The notes beneath the pieces are model-generated. The model was given only the letters and a program-made list of their open reading frames with translations, was not told the DNA's origin and ran no database searches. Positions 17,954-28,479 of a stretch of DNA of 64,000 nucleotides are shown here, piece by piece. The stretch covers positions 56,503 to 120,502 of the forward strand of contig JAHEHJ010000007.1 in the NCBI GenBank assembly GCA_024644655.1, read 5' to 3'. Position 1 is the stretch's first letter, and each line of letters opens with the position of its first letter. Made by a program: the position numbers and the translations under genes. This stretch comes from Flavobacterium sp. GTDB taxonomy: Bacteria > Bacteroidota > Bacteroidia > Flavobacteriales > Flavobacteriaceae.

Positions 17954-19420
17954 ATGAATAATATAGTTTCACACATAAAATTAAAGGGCGATAAAGCTAT
18001 CGAACAGATACCTCCTATCAAGGATAAAGCTTTACGTATTAACCTTAATGAAAACATTTACGGAACCTTTGCAGAGATTGGTGCAGGTCAAGAAACGGTA
18101 AGACATTTTTTTAGAGCGGGTGGTTCTTCAGGAACTATTGCCAAAGCTATGTCTGCCTATGACAAAGATTTTAGTGATGCGATATACGGCGTTGAAGATG
18201 ATGGACGGTATGTAACAGAAAGTCGATTAAAAAAAATGCTTTCTCACGAAGTGCAATTAATTGAACAACGATTAAAGAGAGACAAGCATCCTAATAAAAT
18301 ATTCTTTAGTTATGCCAATACGGTAGCTACTATAGATTTTGCCAAACAATTCAAAGGACATGGCTGGGTAGGTATTAAATACCAAGTAGAACCGGATGAA
18401 GATTATAATGAAATTATACTACACATTCGTTTTAAAGAAACAGATGCCAAACTCCAACAAGAAACTTTAGGTATTCTAGGCGTAAATCTTATTTATGGTG
18501 CCTATTACAAGTATAATGATCCTAAAAAATTATTACGCTATTTGTATGACCATTTAGATAAAGACCAATTAGAGATTGATACCATCAACTTTTCTGGACC
18601 TCGTTTTGCCAATGTCGACAATCGATTAATGAGTTTACAATTGGTTAAGAATGGCATGACCGATGCCGTAATGTTTGGACCAGACGGGAAAAACATCTTA
18701 CCGGCTGCTATTTTATACAAGAAAAACATTTTGGCCCTACGTGGAAGTTTCCGTCCCGTTACTCAGGTCAACATCGATATGTATGAGAAATCATTGAAGA
18801 TGTTCTTAGAAGAAAGCAAAGTAGAAAAAGACAATGCTTTAGTTATTTTTGAAATCACCTTATCCAATTTACGTTCTGAAGGAGAGATTGACGAACGAGA
18901 CTTTATGGATAGAGCCGAACTTTTATGTTCACTTGGCCAAACAGTAATGATTTCAAACTTCCAAGAATATTATAAAGTAGTGGAATACTTCTCTAGCTAT
19001 ACGAAAGCCCGTATGGGATTAGCTATGGGAGTTAATAATCTTGTAGACATATTTGATGAGAAATACTACCGTCATTTGAGTGGAGGTATTTTAGAAGCAT
19101 TTGGTAAACTATTCTATAGAGATTTAAAAGTATTTTTATATCCTATGGAAGAAGAAAATGGAGATGTTATCACTTCCCAAAATCTTAAGGTTCATCCACG
19201 AATGAAAGAGTTGTATAAATTCTTTGCTTACAATGGTAAAGTAGTTGATATCACCGATTTTGATAAAAATCACCTTAAAATATTCTCTCGTGAAGTATTA
19301 AAAATGATTAATAATGGTACTCCTGGTTGGGAAACAATGCTTCCAAAAGGTATAGCCGAAATCATAAAGCAACACCAGTTATTTGGATATGACCCGAATA
19401 AAGTTTTAGAAAACGTATAA
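17954..19420 (+). CDS. Conserved protein of unassigned function
   Basis: KALRINLNENIYGTFAEIGAGQETVRHFFRAGGSSGTIAKAMSAYDK; start moved from TTG 17933 to ATG 17954. Confidence 0.85.
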   Translation: MNNIVSHIKLKGDKAIEQIPPIKDKALRINLNENIYGTFAEIGAGQETVRHFFRAGGSSGTIAKAMSAYDKDFSDAIYGVEDDGRYVTESRLKKMLSHEVQLIEQRLKRDKHPNKIFFSYANTVATIDFAKQFKGHGWVGIKYQVEPDEDYNEIILHIRFKETDAKLQQETLGILGVNLIYGAYYKYNDPKKLLRYLYDHLDKDQLEIDTINFSGPRFANVDNRLMSLQLVKNGMTDAVMFGPDGKNILPAAILYKKNILALRGSFRPVTQVNIDMYEKSLKMFLEESKVEKDNALVIFEITLSNLRSEGEIDERDFMDRAELLCSLGQTVMISNFQEYYKVVEYFSSYTKARMGLAMGVNNLVDIFDEKYYRHLSGGILEAFGKLFYRDLKVFLYPMEEENGDVITSQNLKVHPRMKELYKFFAYNGKVVDITDFDKNHLKIFSREVLKMINNGTPGWETMLPKGIAEIIKQHQLFGYDPNKVLENV

Positions 19421-19424
19421 ATAT

Positions 19425-19456
19425 AAAAAGCCAAGATAAACATCTTGGCTTTTTTG
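19425..19456 (+). terminator. Rho-independent terminator
   Basis: aaaaagccaagataaacatcttggctttttt. Confidence 0.85.
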
Positions 19457-19457
19457 T

Positions 19458-19910
19458 TTATTTCAACAATTGTGCGGTATGGTCTTTTGTTTTTACTTCC
19501 CGAATCACTTCTTCAATGATACCTTGTTCATCAATCACAAAAGTAACTCGATGGATTCCATCATAAGTACGACCTAAGAATTTTTTAGGCCCCCAAACCC
19601 CAAAGGCTTCTATAACCGATTTATCATCATCGGCCAACAATGGAAAAGGGAATTTGTATTTGTTTTTAAAATTAGACTGGGATTTGGCATTATCTGCACT
19701 CACACCTAAAATCGCATAATTCTGAGATTGAAAACGCTCAAAATTATCTCTTAGATTACACGCTTCTGCTGTACAACCCGGAGTATTTGCTTTTGGATAA
19801 AAGAAAACTACTAACTTCTTTCCTTTATAATCTGCTAATGAATGTACAATGCCATCTTGATCTTTTGCCGAAAACTGAGGAGCATTATCCCCTTTTTGTA
19901 AATGTATCAT
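19458..19910 (-). CDS. bcp: Thioredoxin-dependent peroxiredoxin, BCP/PrxQ family
   Basis: FFYPKANTPGCTAEACNLRDNF. Confidence 0.95.
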   Translation of the reverse strand: MIHLQKGDNAPQFSAKDQDGIVHSLADYKGKKLVVFFYPKANTPGCTAEACNLRDNFERFQSQNYAILGVSADNAKSQSNFKNKYKFPFPLLADDDKSVIEAFGVWGPKKFLGRTYDGIHRVTFVIDEQGIIEEVIREVKTKDHTAQLLK

Positions 19911-19989
19911 ATTTTTTAAATTAGAATATTTATCTAGTAACTTTGTAAAGGTAAACGAGTACTTACTACTACTCTATAAAAATACGAAA

Positions 19990-20664
19990 ATGACCAAACA
20001 AGAGCGTGCAACATTTGTTATAAATACGTTAAAAGAATACTACCCCGAAATTCCCATACCATTAAACCATAAAGACCCTTACACTTTATTAATTGCCGTT
20101 TTATTGTCAGCCCAATGTACAGACGTTCGCGTGAATCAAATTACACCACTTTTATTTGCCAAAGCAGATAATCCGTATGACATGGTAAAATTAAGTATCG
20201 AAGAAATTAAAGCTATTATTCGTCCGTGTGGATTATCACCTATGAAGTCCAAAGGTATATATGGCTTATCTCAAATCTTACTAGACAAACACAACGGAGA
20301 AGTGCCTCAAAGTTTTGAAGCCCTAGAAGAATTACCTGCTGTAGGTCATAAAACTGCTAGTGTAGTGATGTCACAAGCTTTTGGAGTACCAGCATTTCCT
20401 GTAGACACTCATATTCACCGATTATTATACCGATGGAATTTGAGCTCCGGAAAGAATGTGGTCCAAACAGAAAAGGATGCTAAAGCCATTTTTCCAAAAC
20501 ACCTATGGAATGAACTCCATTTACAAATTATTTGGTATGGTAGAGAATATTCTCAAGCTCGTGGATGGGACATAGAAAAAGACATTATAACTAAAACTAT
20601 AGGTAGAAAGAGTGTTTTAAATGAATACCATCTTTCTAAAAACAAAAAAAGCTTATCCAAATAA
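19990..20664 (+). CDS. nth: Endonuclease III family, without C-terminal Cys cluster
   Basis: LLSAQCTDVRVN, ELPAVGHKTASVV (HhH), FPVDTHIHRLLYR. Confidence 0.93.
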   Translation: MTKQERATFVINTLKEYYPEIPIPLNHKDPYTLLIAVLLSAQCTDVRVNQITPLLFAKADNPYDMVKLSIEEIKAIIRPCGLSPMKSKGIYGLSQILLDKHNGEVPQSFEALEELPAVGHKTASVVMSQAFGVPAFPVDTHIHRLLYRWNLSSGKNVVQTEKDAKAIFPKHLWNELHLQIIWYGREYSQARGWDIEKDIITKTIGRKSVLNEYHLSKNKKSLSK

Positions 20665-20677
20665 GGATAAGCTTTTT
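20644..20677 (+). terminator. Rho-independent terminator
   Basis: aaaaaaagcttatccaaataaggataagctttttg. Confidence 0.85.
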
Positions 20678-20695
20678 GTATAATTTTAATATAAA

Positions 20696-21721
20696 TTATA
20701 AAGATGCAGTAGCTGTAGATTGCATACTATTATAAACTACTTGAGATATTTCACCAATTACTTGTGATAACTTTTTGTTTTCTTTACCACGTGTCATAAT
20801 GGTTAATAAATAAGGCTTATTATCTAGATAAACAATCCCAGATTCATGCAATTGTTTGTCAATATTAGTTCCTGATTCACCAAATTTATGTGCAATACGA
20901 GTATGAGCAGGTAATCCTTTAACAATACCATCTTTAAATTCACATTGGGACAATAATTCTCCAGCAAATTCAGAATCCTCTACATTCAAATAACCTGCAT
21001 TATAGATAGCTCTCATAAAATAGGAATACTCTTTGGTTGTAAATTGATATTGAGTTGCGTAAATATTAGGAACAGCCAATCCTACATCTGAAAATAGTTT
21101 TTGGAGAATTTTAGGATTCATATTGCTTTCTAATAATATAGTAGCGTTATTATCGGAATACTTAATCATATAAGTAAGTAACTCTCTAACCGTATAGCTT
21201 TGACCTAATTGAATTGTTTTATTCGTATACGCTACATTTTTACCATCATCAACTTTCTTATTGTATACAATTGTTTTATTTAAATACCCTGGATTAATCT
21301 CATTCATTTTTAAGATGGCAATAAGTACAGGAACTTTAAACAAGGAACCTGGATCAAACTTATCATTTTCATTGATACACATCCATTCGTTGTGCTGATA
21401 TTCTCTTAAATAAACTGAAGCATTAGTTAAGTCACCTGTAGCTTTATATTTATCAATAACACTAATTACTTGTTGCTTAACACCTATTAATTGTTCCGAT
21501 TCACATTCTTCATCTACAAACATCAATGGCCTAATAAATTTAAAACCATTCATTCTTTTAATATTGTAATTACAAGAATATGAAGAAGTTGAACTGTTTT
21601 TTTGCTCTTCCATTTGATATGACTTCCATAAATTGGTTATAGTGAAAGTTATTGCAATAGTAAGAGTAGAAAAAAACAAGGCGTGTAATAGAGAAAATCT
21701 CTTGTTTTTAAATGAAATCAT
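20696..21721 (-). CDS. Serine hydrolase, class A beta-lactamase-like fold
   Basis: PGSLFKVPVL (SxxK), YSDNNAT (SDN), HKFGESG. Confidence 0.85.
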   Translation of the reverse strand: MISFKNKRFSLLHALFFSTLTIAITFTITNLWKSYQMEEQKNSSTSSYSCNYNIKRMNGFKFIRPLMFVDEECESEQLIGVKQQVISVIDKYKATGDLTNASVYLREYQHNEWMCINENDKFDPGSLFKVPVLIAILKMNEINPGYLNKTIVYNKKVDDGKNVAYTNKTIQLGQSYTVRELLTYMIKYSDNNATILLESNMNPKILQKLFSDVGLAVPNIYATQYQFTTKEYSYFMRAIYNAGYLNVEDSEFAGELLSQCEFKDGIVKGLPAHTRIAHKFGESGTNIDKQLHESGIVYLDNKPYLLTIMTRGKENKKLSQVIGEISQVVYNSMQSTATASL

Positions 21722-21936
21722 AGGCTTAGAATTTTAGGTAATACTTTGGGTTTTTAATCACATCACAAAAATAACGAATAATTTATATCATATCCTCAAA
21801 ACACCCTTATATTTTTAAGGCTATTCATAGAATTTCACAATTACATAATGTATAGTCAATACAAGTACACATTACTATTTGAATACCAATTTATTAATTT
21901 GAATATCGATTTAATTGAAATGAAACAAAATAGTAA

Positions 21937-22446
21937 TTAAGGCATTTTTATAATTTTACTTTCATCGATATGCAACGCTTTAATCACGGCCTTGTAATCG
22001 GAAAGATTTACTTTGCTTTGTTTTCCGAAATATCCTGGCACAATAACGACACGGATTACTTGATTCAATCGATAATCTGGTGAAATAGAAGCTAAATCAT
22101 AACCACTCATTGTAACTTGTGTGTCATATCGGGTAAAATCAAAATCATATTTAAAATCAAGAGTTCCATCATCAAAGAAGTAGGTTTCTGGTAGTGGTTT
22201 CCATATATCTTCACCTTGTGTAACCCCTGATAAGCGATAGGCCAATACCATATCTGAAGAGTAGATGGTGTGTGGGTAGGATAGTAATACACTAAAATTA
22301 TTATTAGTTGTGAAATTTACATTGGTATTGTATTCAAAAACTTCACTGATAGTATCATTATCTACTGGGACAGTGGTTGTATCTCTTGAACAACTTTGAA
22401 GCATTGCTATGCTGCCAAAAGCGATAAAAAGGATTAATTTTTTCAT
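21937..22446 (-). CDS. Hypothetical lipoprotein
   Basis: MKKLILFIAFGSIAMLQSCSRD. Confidence 0.8.
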   Translation of the reverse strand: MKKLILFIAFGSIAMLQSCSRDTTTVPVDNDTISEVFEYNTNVNFTTNNNFSVLLSYPHTIYSSDMVLAYRLSGVTQGEDIWKPLPETYFFDDGTLDFKYDFDFTRYDTQVTMSGYDLASISPDYRLNQVIRVVIVPGYFGKQSKVNLSDYKAVIKALHIDESKIIKMP

Positions 22447-22524
22447 GATTATAATTTTTTATGGGTTCCTAATGTAAAGGTCTATCCAATATTAATGCCA
22501 AAAATTAAATTTAACAAAATTTTG

Positions 22525-22532
22525 TACTTTTG
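22525..22532 (+). promoter_or_regulatory. -7 promoter box (TACTTTTG)
   Basis: TAnnTTTG ending 4 nt before ATG 22537. Confidence 0.55.
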
Positions 22533-22536
22533 AACC

Positions 22537-22683
22537 ATGGGAAGAAATAACGAAAAAAACATCAAGGCTCATAATGACAAGCTTCATAAAGCCCAAGATA
22601 AAGCAAAAAGCAAAAAAGTGGCTAGAGCTGAACAATTAAAAGCAATTGTAAAAAAATTCAAAGAGAGTAACTCTAATCAATAA
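22537..22683 (+). CDS. 48-aa highly charged small protein (not in the ORF track)
   Basis: MGRNNEKNIKAHNDKLHKAQDKAKSKKVARAEQLKAIVKKFKESNSNQ; stop 1 nt before the next ATG. Confidence 0.6.
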   Translation: MGRNNEKNIKAHNDKLHKAQDKAKSKKVARAEQLKAIVKKFKESNSNQ

Positions 22684-22684
22684 T

Positions 22685-23062
22685 ATGAAATCGTGTTACT
22701 GTGGTTCATCCCTATCCTTTGATAATTGTTGCCAAAAATACATCAAGGGTTCTCTAAAAGCTCCGACGGCAGAAGCTCTCATGCGATCTCGTTATAGCGC
22801 TTTTGCCTCAACAGCTATCGATTACTTAATTGAAACCACATATCACTCAACTCGGAAATCACTAAAGAAACAAGAGCTTTCACTTTGGAGCACATCTAAC
22901 CATTGGATTAAACTAGAAGTTCTTGAAACTACAGAATCAACAGTACGATTCAAAGCGTATTATTTAGATAAGCAACTTGTACCCCATATCCATCATGAGT
23001 TTTCCACTTTTATTTATGAAGAAGGAATATGGTATTATGAAAATGGGGCTTTTATGGATTAA
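22685..23062 (+). CDS. YchJ-like SEC-C motif protein
   Basis: CYCGSSLSFDNCCQKYIKG...APTAEALMRSRYSAFA. Confidence 0.92.
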   Translation: MKSCYCGSSLSFDNCCQKYIKGSLKAPTAEALMRSRYSAFASTAIDYLIETTYHSTRKSLKKQELSLWSTSNHWIKLEVLETTESTVRFKAYYLDKQLVPHIHHEFSTFIYEEGIWYYENGAFMD

Positions 23063-23129
23063 TATAGTTTCAGAAAAGAAATACATAAAAAAAGCCCTTA
23101 GTTAAGGGCTTTTAATTTTATATTAAATA

Positions 23130-26100
23130 TTACATATTCCGTCTATACTGACCTCCTACTTCAAATAATGAAGCTGTAATTTGTCCTAACGAACAATACT
23201 TGGTTGCTTCCATCAACTTGTCAAAAATATTTTCATTTTTAATAGCTGCCTCTTGCAATATATTTAATTGGGCTGCCACTTTATCCGAATGGAAAGTGTG
23301 TAAATTATCTAATGTGTGTATTTGACTTTGTTTTTCTTCTTCAGTAGCACGGATAACTTCCATCGGAATAACTGTTGGAGAACCTTTTGAACTCAAGAAA
23401 GTATTTACCCCTATGATAGGGAATTCACCTGTATGTTTTAAGGTTTCATAATACAAACTTTCTTCTTGGATTTTACTGCGTTGGTACATGGTTTCCATGG
23501 CACCTAAAACACCTCCACGTTCGGTAATACGATCAAATTCTTGCAATACCGCATCTTCTACTAAATCTGTTAACTCTTCAATGATAAACGAACCTTGAAT
23601 TGGATTCTCATTTTTAGCCAATCCTAATTCTTTATTAATGATTAACTGAATAGCCATAGCTCTACGTACACTCTCTTCTGTAGGTGTCGTAATTGCCTCA
23701 TCATATGCATTAGTATGAAGCGAATTACAATTATCATAAATGGCATACAAGGCTTGTAGCGTAGTACGAATGTCATTGAAATCAATTTCTTGCGCATGTA
23801 ATGAACGCCCTGAAGTTTGAATATGATATTTCAACATTTGCGCTCTTTCATTGGCACCATACTTATTTTTCAATGCTTTAGCCCATATTTTTCGGGCTAC
23901 ACGTCCTATCACAGCATATTCAGGATCAATACCATTGGAGAAGAAGAACGATAAGTTAGGACCAAAATCATTGATGTTCATCCCTCTACTTAAATAATAC
24001 TCCACATACGTAAATCCATTGGCAAGAGTAAAAGCCAATTGAGTAATTGGATTGGCACCCGCCTCAGCTATATGATATCCAGAAATGGAAACCGAATAGA
24101 AATTACGCACATTCTTTTGGATGAAATATTCCTGTACATCACCCATCAAACGCAAAGCAAATTCAGTGGAAAAAATACAAGTGTTTTGGGCTTGATCTTC
24201 TTTTAATATATCCGCCTGAACTGTACCTCTAACTTGCGCTAACGTTTTAACTTTAATTTCTTGATATATATCTTTAGGCAATACTTGATCTCCAGTAACA
24301 CCCAAAAGCATCAATCCCAACCCATTATTCCCTTGAGGTAATTCTCCGTGATATATAGGACGAACTAATCCTTTCTTTTTATAAATCTCATTTATCTTTT
24401 CATTGACTTCATCTTGTAAGTTGTTTTCCAAAATGTATTTTTCACAACTTTGATCAATGGCAGCATTCATAAAGAATCCAAGCATCATTGGCGCCGGGCC
24501 ATTAATAGTCATGGAAACTGAAGTTAAGGGATGTGTTAAATCAAATCCAGAATATAACTTTTTAGCATCATCCAAACAACAAATGGAAACACCTGCATTA
24601 CCTATTTTACCGTAAATATCGGGTCTCAAATGAGGATCATTTCCATATAAGGTTACACTATCAAAAGCTGTAGACAAACGTTTTGCTGGCAATCCCGCAC
24701 TCACATAATGAAAACGCTTATTGGTACGCTCTGGACCACCTTCTCCAGCAAACATACGAGATGGATCTTCTCCCTCTCTTTTAAAAGGATATAATCCCGA
24801 TGCAAATGGAAATTCACCTGGTACATTTTCCTGTAAATTCCATTTCAGTATATCACCCCAAGCTTGATATTTTGGTAAAGCAACTTTAGGAATCTGACTA
24901 TGAGATAAACTCTCTGTATGCGTTGCTATTTTTATTTCCTTATCTCTAACTTTAAAGCTATAAATTGGGTTTTTATATAAATTTACTTTGTCATTCCAAG
25001 TGACAATTATTTCCCAATTGAATGGATCTAAGTTCATTTTTACCCGATCAAACTCTTTAACCAATAGATTTAAGAAATCGGTAGTATCCTCATTGTAATT
25101 CAATTCATTAACATCTATTCCAATTCTATTGTAAGTCACAACTTTTCGACTAACCGATTCTATGGTTTTATAGATTCCGTATAGTTTTTGAGCTACTTCT
25201 ATTTGGCTTAAAACCTTCTCATCATAACTGCGATTATTCTCCGCAATTTCAGATAAATATCGAGTACGATGTGGTGGAATAACAAACACTTTCTCACTCA
25301 TTTCTCTTGAGATTTCAAAAGTAGATTTTAAATCTGATCCTGTTTTCTCCACTACTTTATCCATGATTTTTTTGTACAATGAATTCATTCCTGGATCATT
25401 GAATTGAGAAGCAATAGTACCAATTACTGGCATATCATCTGGATTTACATCCCACAGATTATGATTGCGTTGGTATTGTTTTTTCACATCACGAATAGCG
25501 TCTAAAGCTCCTCGTTTATCAAACTTATTTAAGGCTACTAAATCCGCAAAATCCAACATGTCAATTTTCTCTAGTTGGGTCGCTGCACCAAATTCAGGTG
25601 TCATCACATATAAAGACACATCCGAATGTTCTATTATTTCCGTATCACTTTGACCAATACCCGAAGTTTCTAATATAATAAGATCGTATCGAGCAGCCTT
25701 TAATACTTGAATGGCTTCAGCAACATATTTTGACAATGCCAAATTGGATTGACGTGTCGCCAAAGAACGCATATAAACCCGAGGGTTATTTATTGCATTC
25801 ATTCGGATACGGTCCCCTAATAAAGCTCCGCCTGTCTTACGTTTTGATGGGTCAACCGAAATTAATCCAATTGTTTTTTCTGGAAAATCGATTAAAAAAC
25901 GACGAACCAATTCATCAACTAATGATGATTTACCAGCTCCTCCAGTACCTGTTATTCCTAAAACCGGAATAACAGTATTTTCATTTTTTTTATGAATAGC
26001 TTCTAAAGCCGGTTTGGCTATTTCTGGAAAATTTTCAGCAGATGAAATAATACGAGCTATTGTAGTTGGATTTTTTGCTTCTATTTCATTCATATCAGTA

Positions 26101-26555
26101 GGCAACACATCCCCCACGGCAAAATCAGACAAACGTACTAAATCATTTATCATCCCTTGTAACCCCATAGCACGTCCATCATCTGGCGAATAAATACGTG
26201 TCACACCATAGGCTTGCAATTCTGCAATTTCACTTGGAAGAATTACTCCACCACCACCTCCAAATATCTTAATATGACCAGCTCCTTTTTCATGTAGCAA
26301 ATCAAACATATATTTGAAGTATTCATTATGTCCTCCTTGATAAGAAGTCAATGCTATGGCATTTGCATCTTCTTGAATTGCGGTATTCACTACTTCTTCC
26401 ACACTGCGATCATGTCCGAGATGAATCACTTCTACTCCAGTGGCTTGAATAATTCTTCTCATAATATTAATGGAAGCATCATGACCATCAAAAAGAGACG
26501 CAGCAGTAACAATTCGTACTTTATTTTTTGGGATATAAGGTTGTTCTTGAATCAT
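23130..26555 (-). CDS. icmF: Fused B12-dependent acyl-CoA mutase / G-protein chaperone (IcmF type)
   Basis: B12-binding [14 protein letters not shown]-loop [18 protein letters not shown]-terminal mutase barrel; 1141 aa. Confidence 0.93.
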   Translation of the reverse strand: MIQEQPYIPKNKVRIVTAASLFDGHDASINIMRRIIQATGVEVIHLGHDRSVEEVVNTAIQEDANAIALTSYQGGHNEYFKYMFDLLHEKGAGHIKIFGGGGGVILPSEIAELQAYGVTRIYSPDDGRAMGLQGMINDLVRLSDFAVGDVLPTDMNEIEAKNPTTIARIISSAENFPEIAKPALEAIHKKNENTVIPVLGITGTGGAGKSSLVDELVRRFLIDFPEKTIGLISVDPSKRKTGGALLGDRIRMNAINNPRVYMRSLATRQSNLALSKYVAEAIQVLKAARYDLIILETSGIGQSDTEIIEHSDVSLYVMTPEFGAATQLEKIDMLDFADLVALNKFDKRGALDAIRDVKKQYQRNHNLWDVNPDDMPVIGTIASQFNDPGMNSLYKKIMDKVVEKTGSDLKSTFEISREMSEKVFVIPPHRTRYLSEIAENNRSYDEKVLSQIEVAQKLYGIYKTIESVSRKVVTYNRIGIDVNELNYNEDTTDFLNLLVKEFDRVKMNLDPFNWEIIVTWNDKVNLYKNPIYSFKVRDKEIKIATHTESLSHSQIPKVALPKYQAWGDILKWNLQENVPGEFPFASGLYPFKREGEDPSRMFAGEGGPERTNKRFHYVSAGLPAKRLSTAFDSVTLYGNDPHLRPDIYGKIGNAGVSICCLDDAKKLYSGFDLTHPLTSVSMTINGPAPMMLGFFMNAAIDQSCEKYILENNLQDEVNEKINEIYKKKGLVRPIYHGELPQGNNGLGLMLLGVTGDQVLPKDIYQEIKVKTLAQVRGTVQADILKEDQAQNTCIFSTEFALRLMGDVQEYFIQKNVRNFYSVSISGYHIAEAGANPITQLAFTLANGFTYVEYYLSRGMNINDFGPNLSFFFSNGIDPEYAVIGRVARKIWAKALKNKYGANERAQMLKYHIQTSGRSLHAQEIDFNDIRTTLQALYAIYDNCNSLHTNAYDEAITTPTEESVRRAMAIQLIINKELGLAKNENPIQGSFIIEELTDLVEDAVLQEFDRITERGGVLGAMETMYQRSKIQEESLYYETLKHTGEFPIIGVNTFLSSKGSPTVIPMEVIRATEEEKQSQIHTLDNLHTFHSDKVAAQLNILQEAAIKNENIFDKLMEATKYCSLGQITASLFEVGGQYRRNM

Positions 26556-26701
26556 TGTTAATTATATAACTAATTTGAGGGTGCAATTTACAGAATTATT
26601 AAAAAAATACCATTTAAAATCTGAAAAATAAAGCCAAATATACCTTTTAAGAAGAATGATGAAATAAACCAACAATTCCTGATTTCGGCATGAAGATTGT
26701 A

Positions 26702-26709
26702 TATATTTG
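26702..26709 (+). promoter_or_regulatory. -7 promoter box (TATATTTG)
   Basis: TAnnTTTG 19 nt upstream of ATG 26729. Confidence 0.6.
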
Positions 26710-26728
26710 AAAGACAAAATATAATCCC

Positions 26729-27460
26729 ATGAAAAAAATAATAGCCATACTTATATTGATACCAACCCTAGGTTTTTCTCAAATAAAAATTTTAGATGAG
26801 ATAAAGAAAGCTTTTCCCATAAAGCTCCCAACGCCTGTTTCAGCCGTAAGCGCATTAGATATTTCGAACGGATTAAAAGAAGCTTTACAAAATGGTATTA
26901 CGAAACAAGTAACTAAGCTTACTTCAGTAGATGGATTTTACAAAAATAATATGGTAAAAATACTGTTGCCTGATGAATTGCAAAAAGTAGATAAAACGTT
27001 GCGCAAAATAGGATTAAGTTCACTTGCTGATAAAGGAATCTTATTGATGAACCGCGCGGCAGAGGATGCTGTAAAAGAATCTACACCAATATTTGTAGAT
27101 GCTGTTAAAAACATGAGTTTTACTGATGCCAAAAGTATTTTAATGGGAAATGACAATTCGGCAACTACCTACCTTCAAACTGCAACCACTACTCCCCTAT
27201 ACGCTAAATTTAATCCTGTAATTAAAAACTCATTTGCCAAAGTTGGCGCTGATAAAGTTTGGGCTTCAATCATCAAAAAATACAATACGCTTCCATTAGT
27301 AAAAAAAGTCAATCCCGATTTGACCGATTACACCACCAATAAAGCCTTAGAAGGAGTATTTAAAATGATAGCGGTGGAAGAAATTGACATCCGAACTAAT
27401 CTCAAGGCCAGAACATCCTCTTTGTTGCAAAAAGTATTTGGTATTCAAGACAAAAAATAA
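26729..27460 (+). CDS. DUF4197 family protein
   Basis: LDISNGLKEALQNGITKQVTKLTSVDGFYKNNMVKILLPDELQKV. Confidence 0.85.
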   Translation: MKKIIAILILIPTLGFSQIKILDEIKKAFPIKLPTPVSAVSALDISNGLKEALQNGITKQVTKLTSVDGFYKNNMVKILLPDELQKVDKTLRKIGLSSLADKGILLMNRAAEDAVKESTPIFVDAVKNMSFTDAKSILMGNDNSATTYLQTATTTPLYAKFNPVIKNSFAKVGADKVWASIIKKYNTLPLVKKVNPDLTDYTTNKALEGVFKMIAVEEIDIRTNLKARTSSLLQKVFGIQDKK

Positions 27461-27587
27461 TCCGAAATATTTTAGAAATCAATAACATAAGTATAACATA
27501 ACCTTAACACTCACAGAGGTTTAGTTCGTCTATATTTGTACTGTAATAAATAAATTGGTTTTTTATTATTTTGGTTAGTTTAAAAAA

Positions 27588-27619
27588 ATGCTGTTATCCT
27601 TAAGTGTGTAACAGCCTTT
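27588..27619 (+). terminator. Rho-independent terminator
   Basis: gctgtta...taacagcc followed by ttttttttt. Confidence 0.7.
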
Positions 27620-27623
27620 TTTT

Positions 27624-28409
27624 TTAGTTCTGATTACCAATAAAATGAAGGACTTGCTCATTAAACACAAGTGGCTGTTCCACATTAACAACATGACCAC
27701 ATTGGACTATTACATACAACTGAGCTGATTTAATATGAGCCTCTACTACTTTTTTTACTGCGGGTAAAAACATATAGTCTTCATCACCCATAATATATAA
27801 TGTAGGTATATTTAGCTCTACTTGGCGAAACCATTTCAAAAGTGGATTAATTTCTGCCGTAAGTTTAAACCACCTAATAAATTCTTTTTGATAGAGTTTT
27901 TTTGCTTCATTGATAAACAATACACGAGACTGCTTATGGTTTTTATTGGGCATAATTACAAAAGCAAAAAAGCGATACAACACCAAATAGGGCAATATAT
28001 ATTTACCAATATTACCTACTTTCATAAGCAACTGTGACCGAAAGTTCATTTTGAGAATTGCTCCTCCTAATATCATACTTTCAACTCGTTCAGGATGGGT
28101 TTCAGCTAATTGTCGAATTAATATAGTACCCAATGATATCCCAACAAAATGTGATTTTTGAATGGAAAGATAATCTAAAACCTCTAAGATATCATCTGCT
28201 ATTGCAGAAAAGGTATAATGGGTCTGATGTTGCACATACTGTACTTTAGAAGTATCTCCATGACCTCTCAAATCTAACAATAATACATTGTATTGCTTTT
28301 GAAAATCTCGAATTTGCTTATACCAAATAGCAGAACTACCTCCTGCTCCATGCACAAAAGTAACCCACGAAGTACTTGATTGATTTCGGTATACAGTATA
28401 ATGAATCAA
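27624..28409 (-). CDS. Alpha/beta hydrolase
   Basis: TFVHGAGGSSAIW, HFVGISLGT, IVQCGHVVNVEQP. Confidence 0.9.
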   Translation of the reverse strand: MIHYTVYRNQSSTSWVTFVHGAGGSSAIWYKQIRDFQKQYNVLLLDLRGHGDTSKVQYVQHQTHYTFSAIADDILEVLDYLSIQKSHFVGISLGTILIRQLAETHPERVESMILGGAILKMNFRSQLLMKVGNIGKYILPYLVLYRFFAFVIMPNKNHKQSRVLFINEAKKLYQKEFIRWFKLTAEINPLLKWFRQVELNIPTLYIMGDEDYMFLPAVKKVVEAHIKSAQLYVIVQCGHVVNVEQPLVFNEQVLHFIGNQN

Positions 28410-28479
28410 AACAGATTTAGTTTAAAGCATGTAAAAATAGGTGCAAAACTATAAATATCACCAGTTAGACAAAAGTAAT

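Noticed and set aside
20696-21721. Beta-lactamase resistance gene
   Set aside because: SxxK and SDN motifs are present but the third motif is KFG and no resistance context is seen; left as serine hydrolase.
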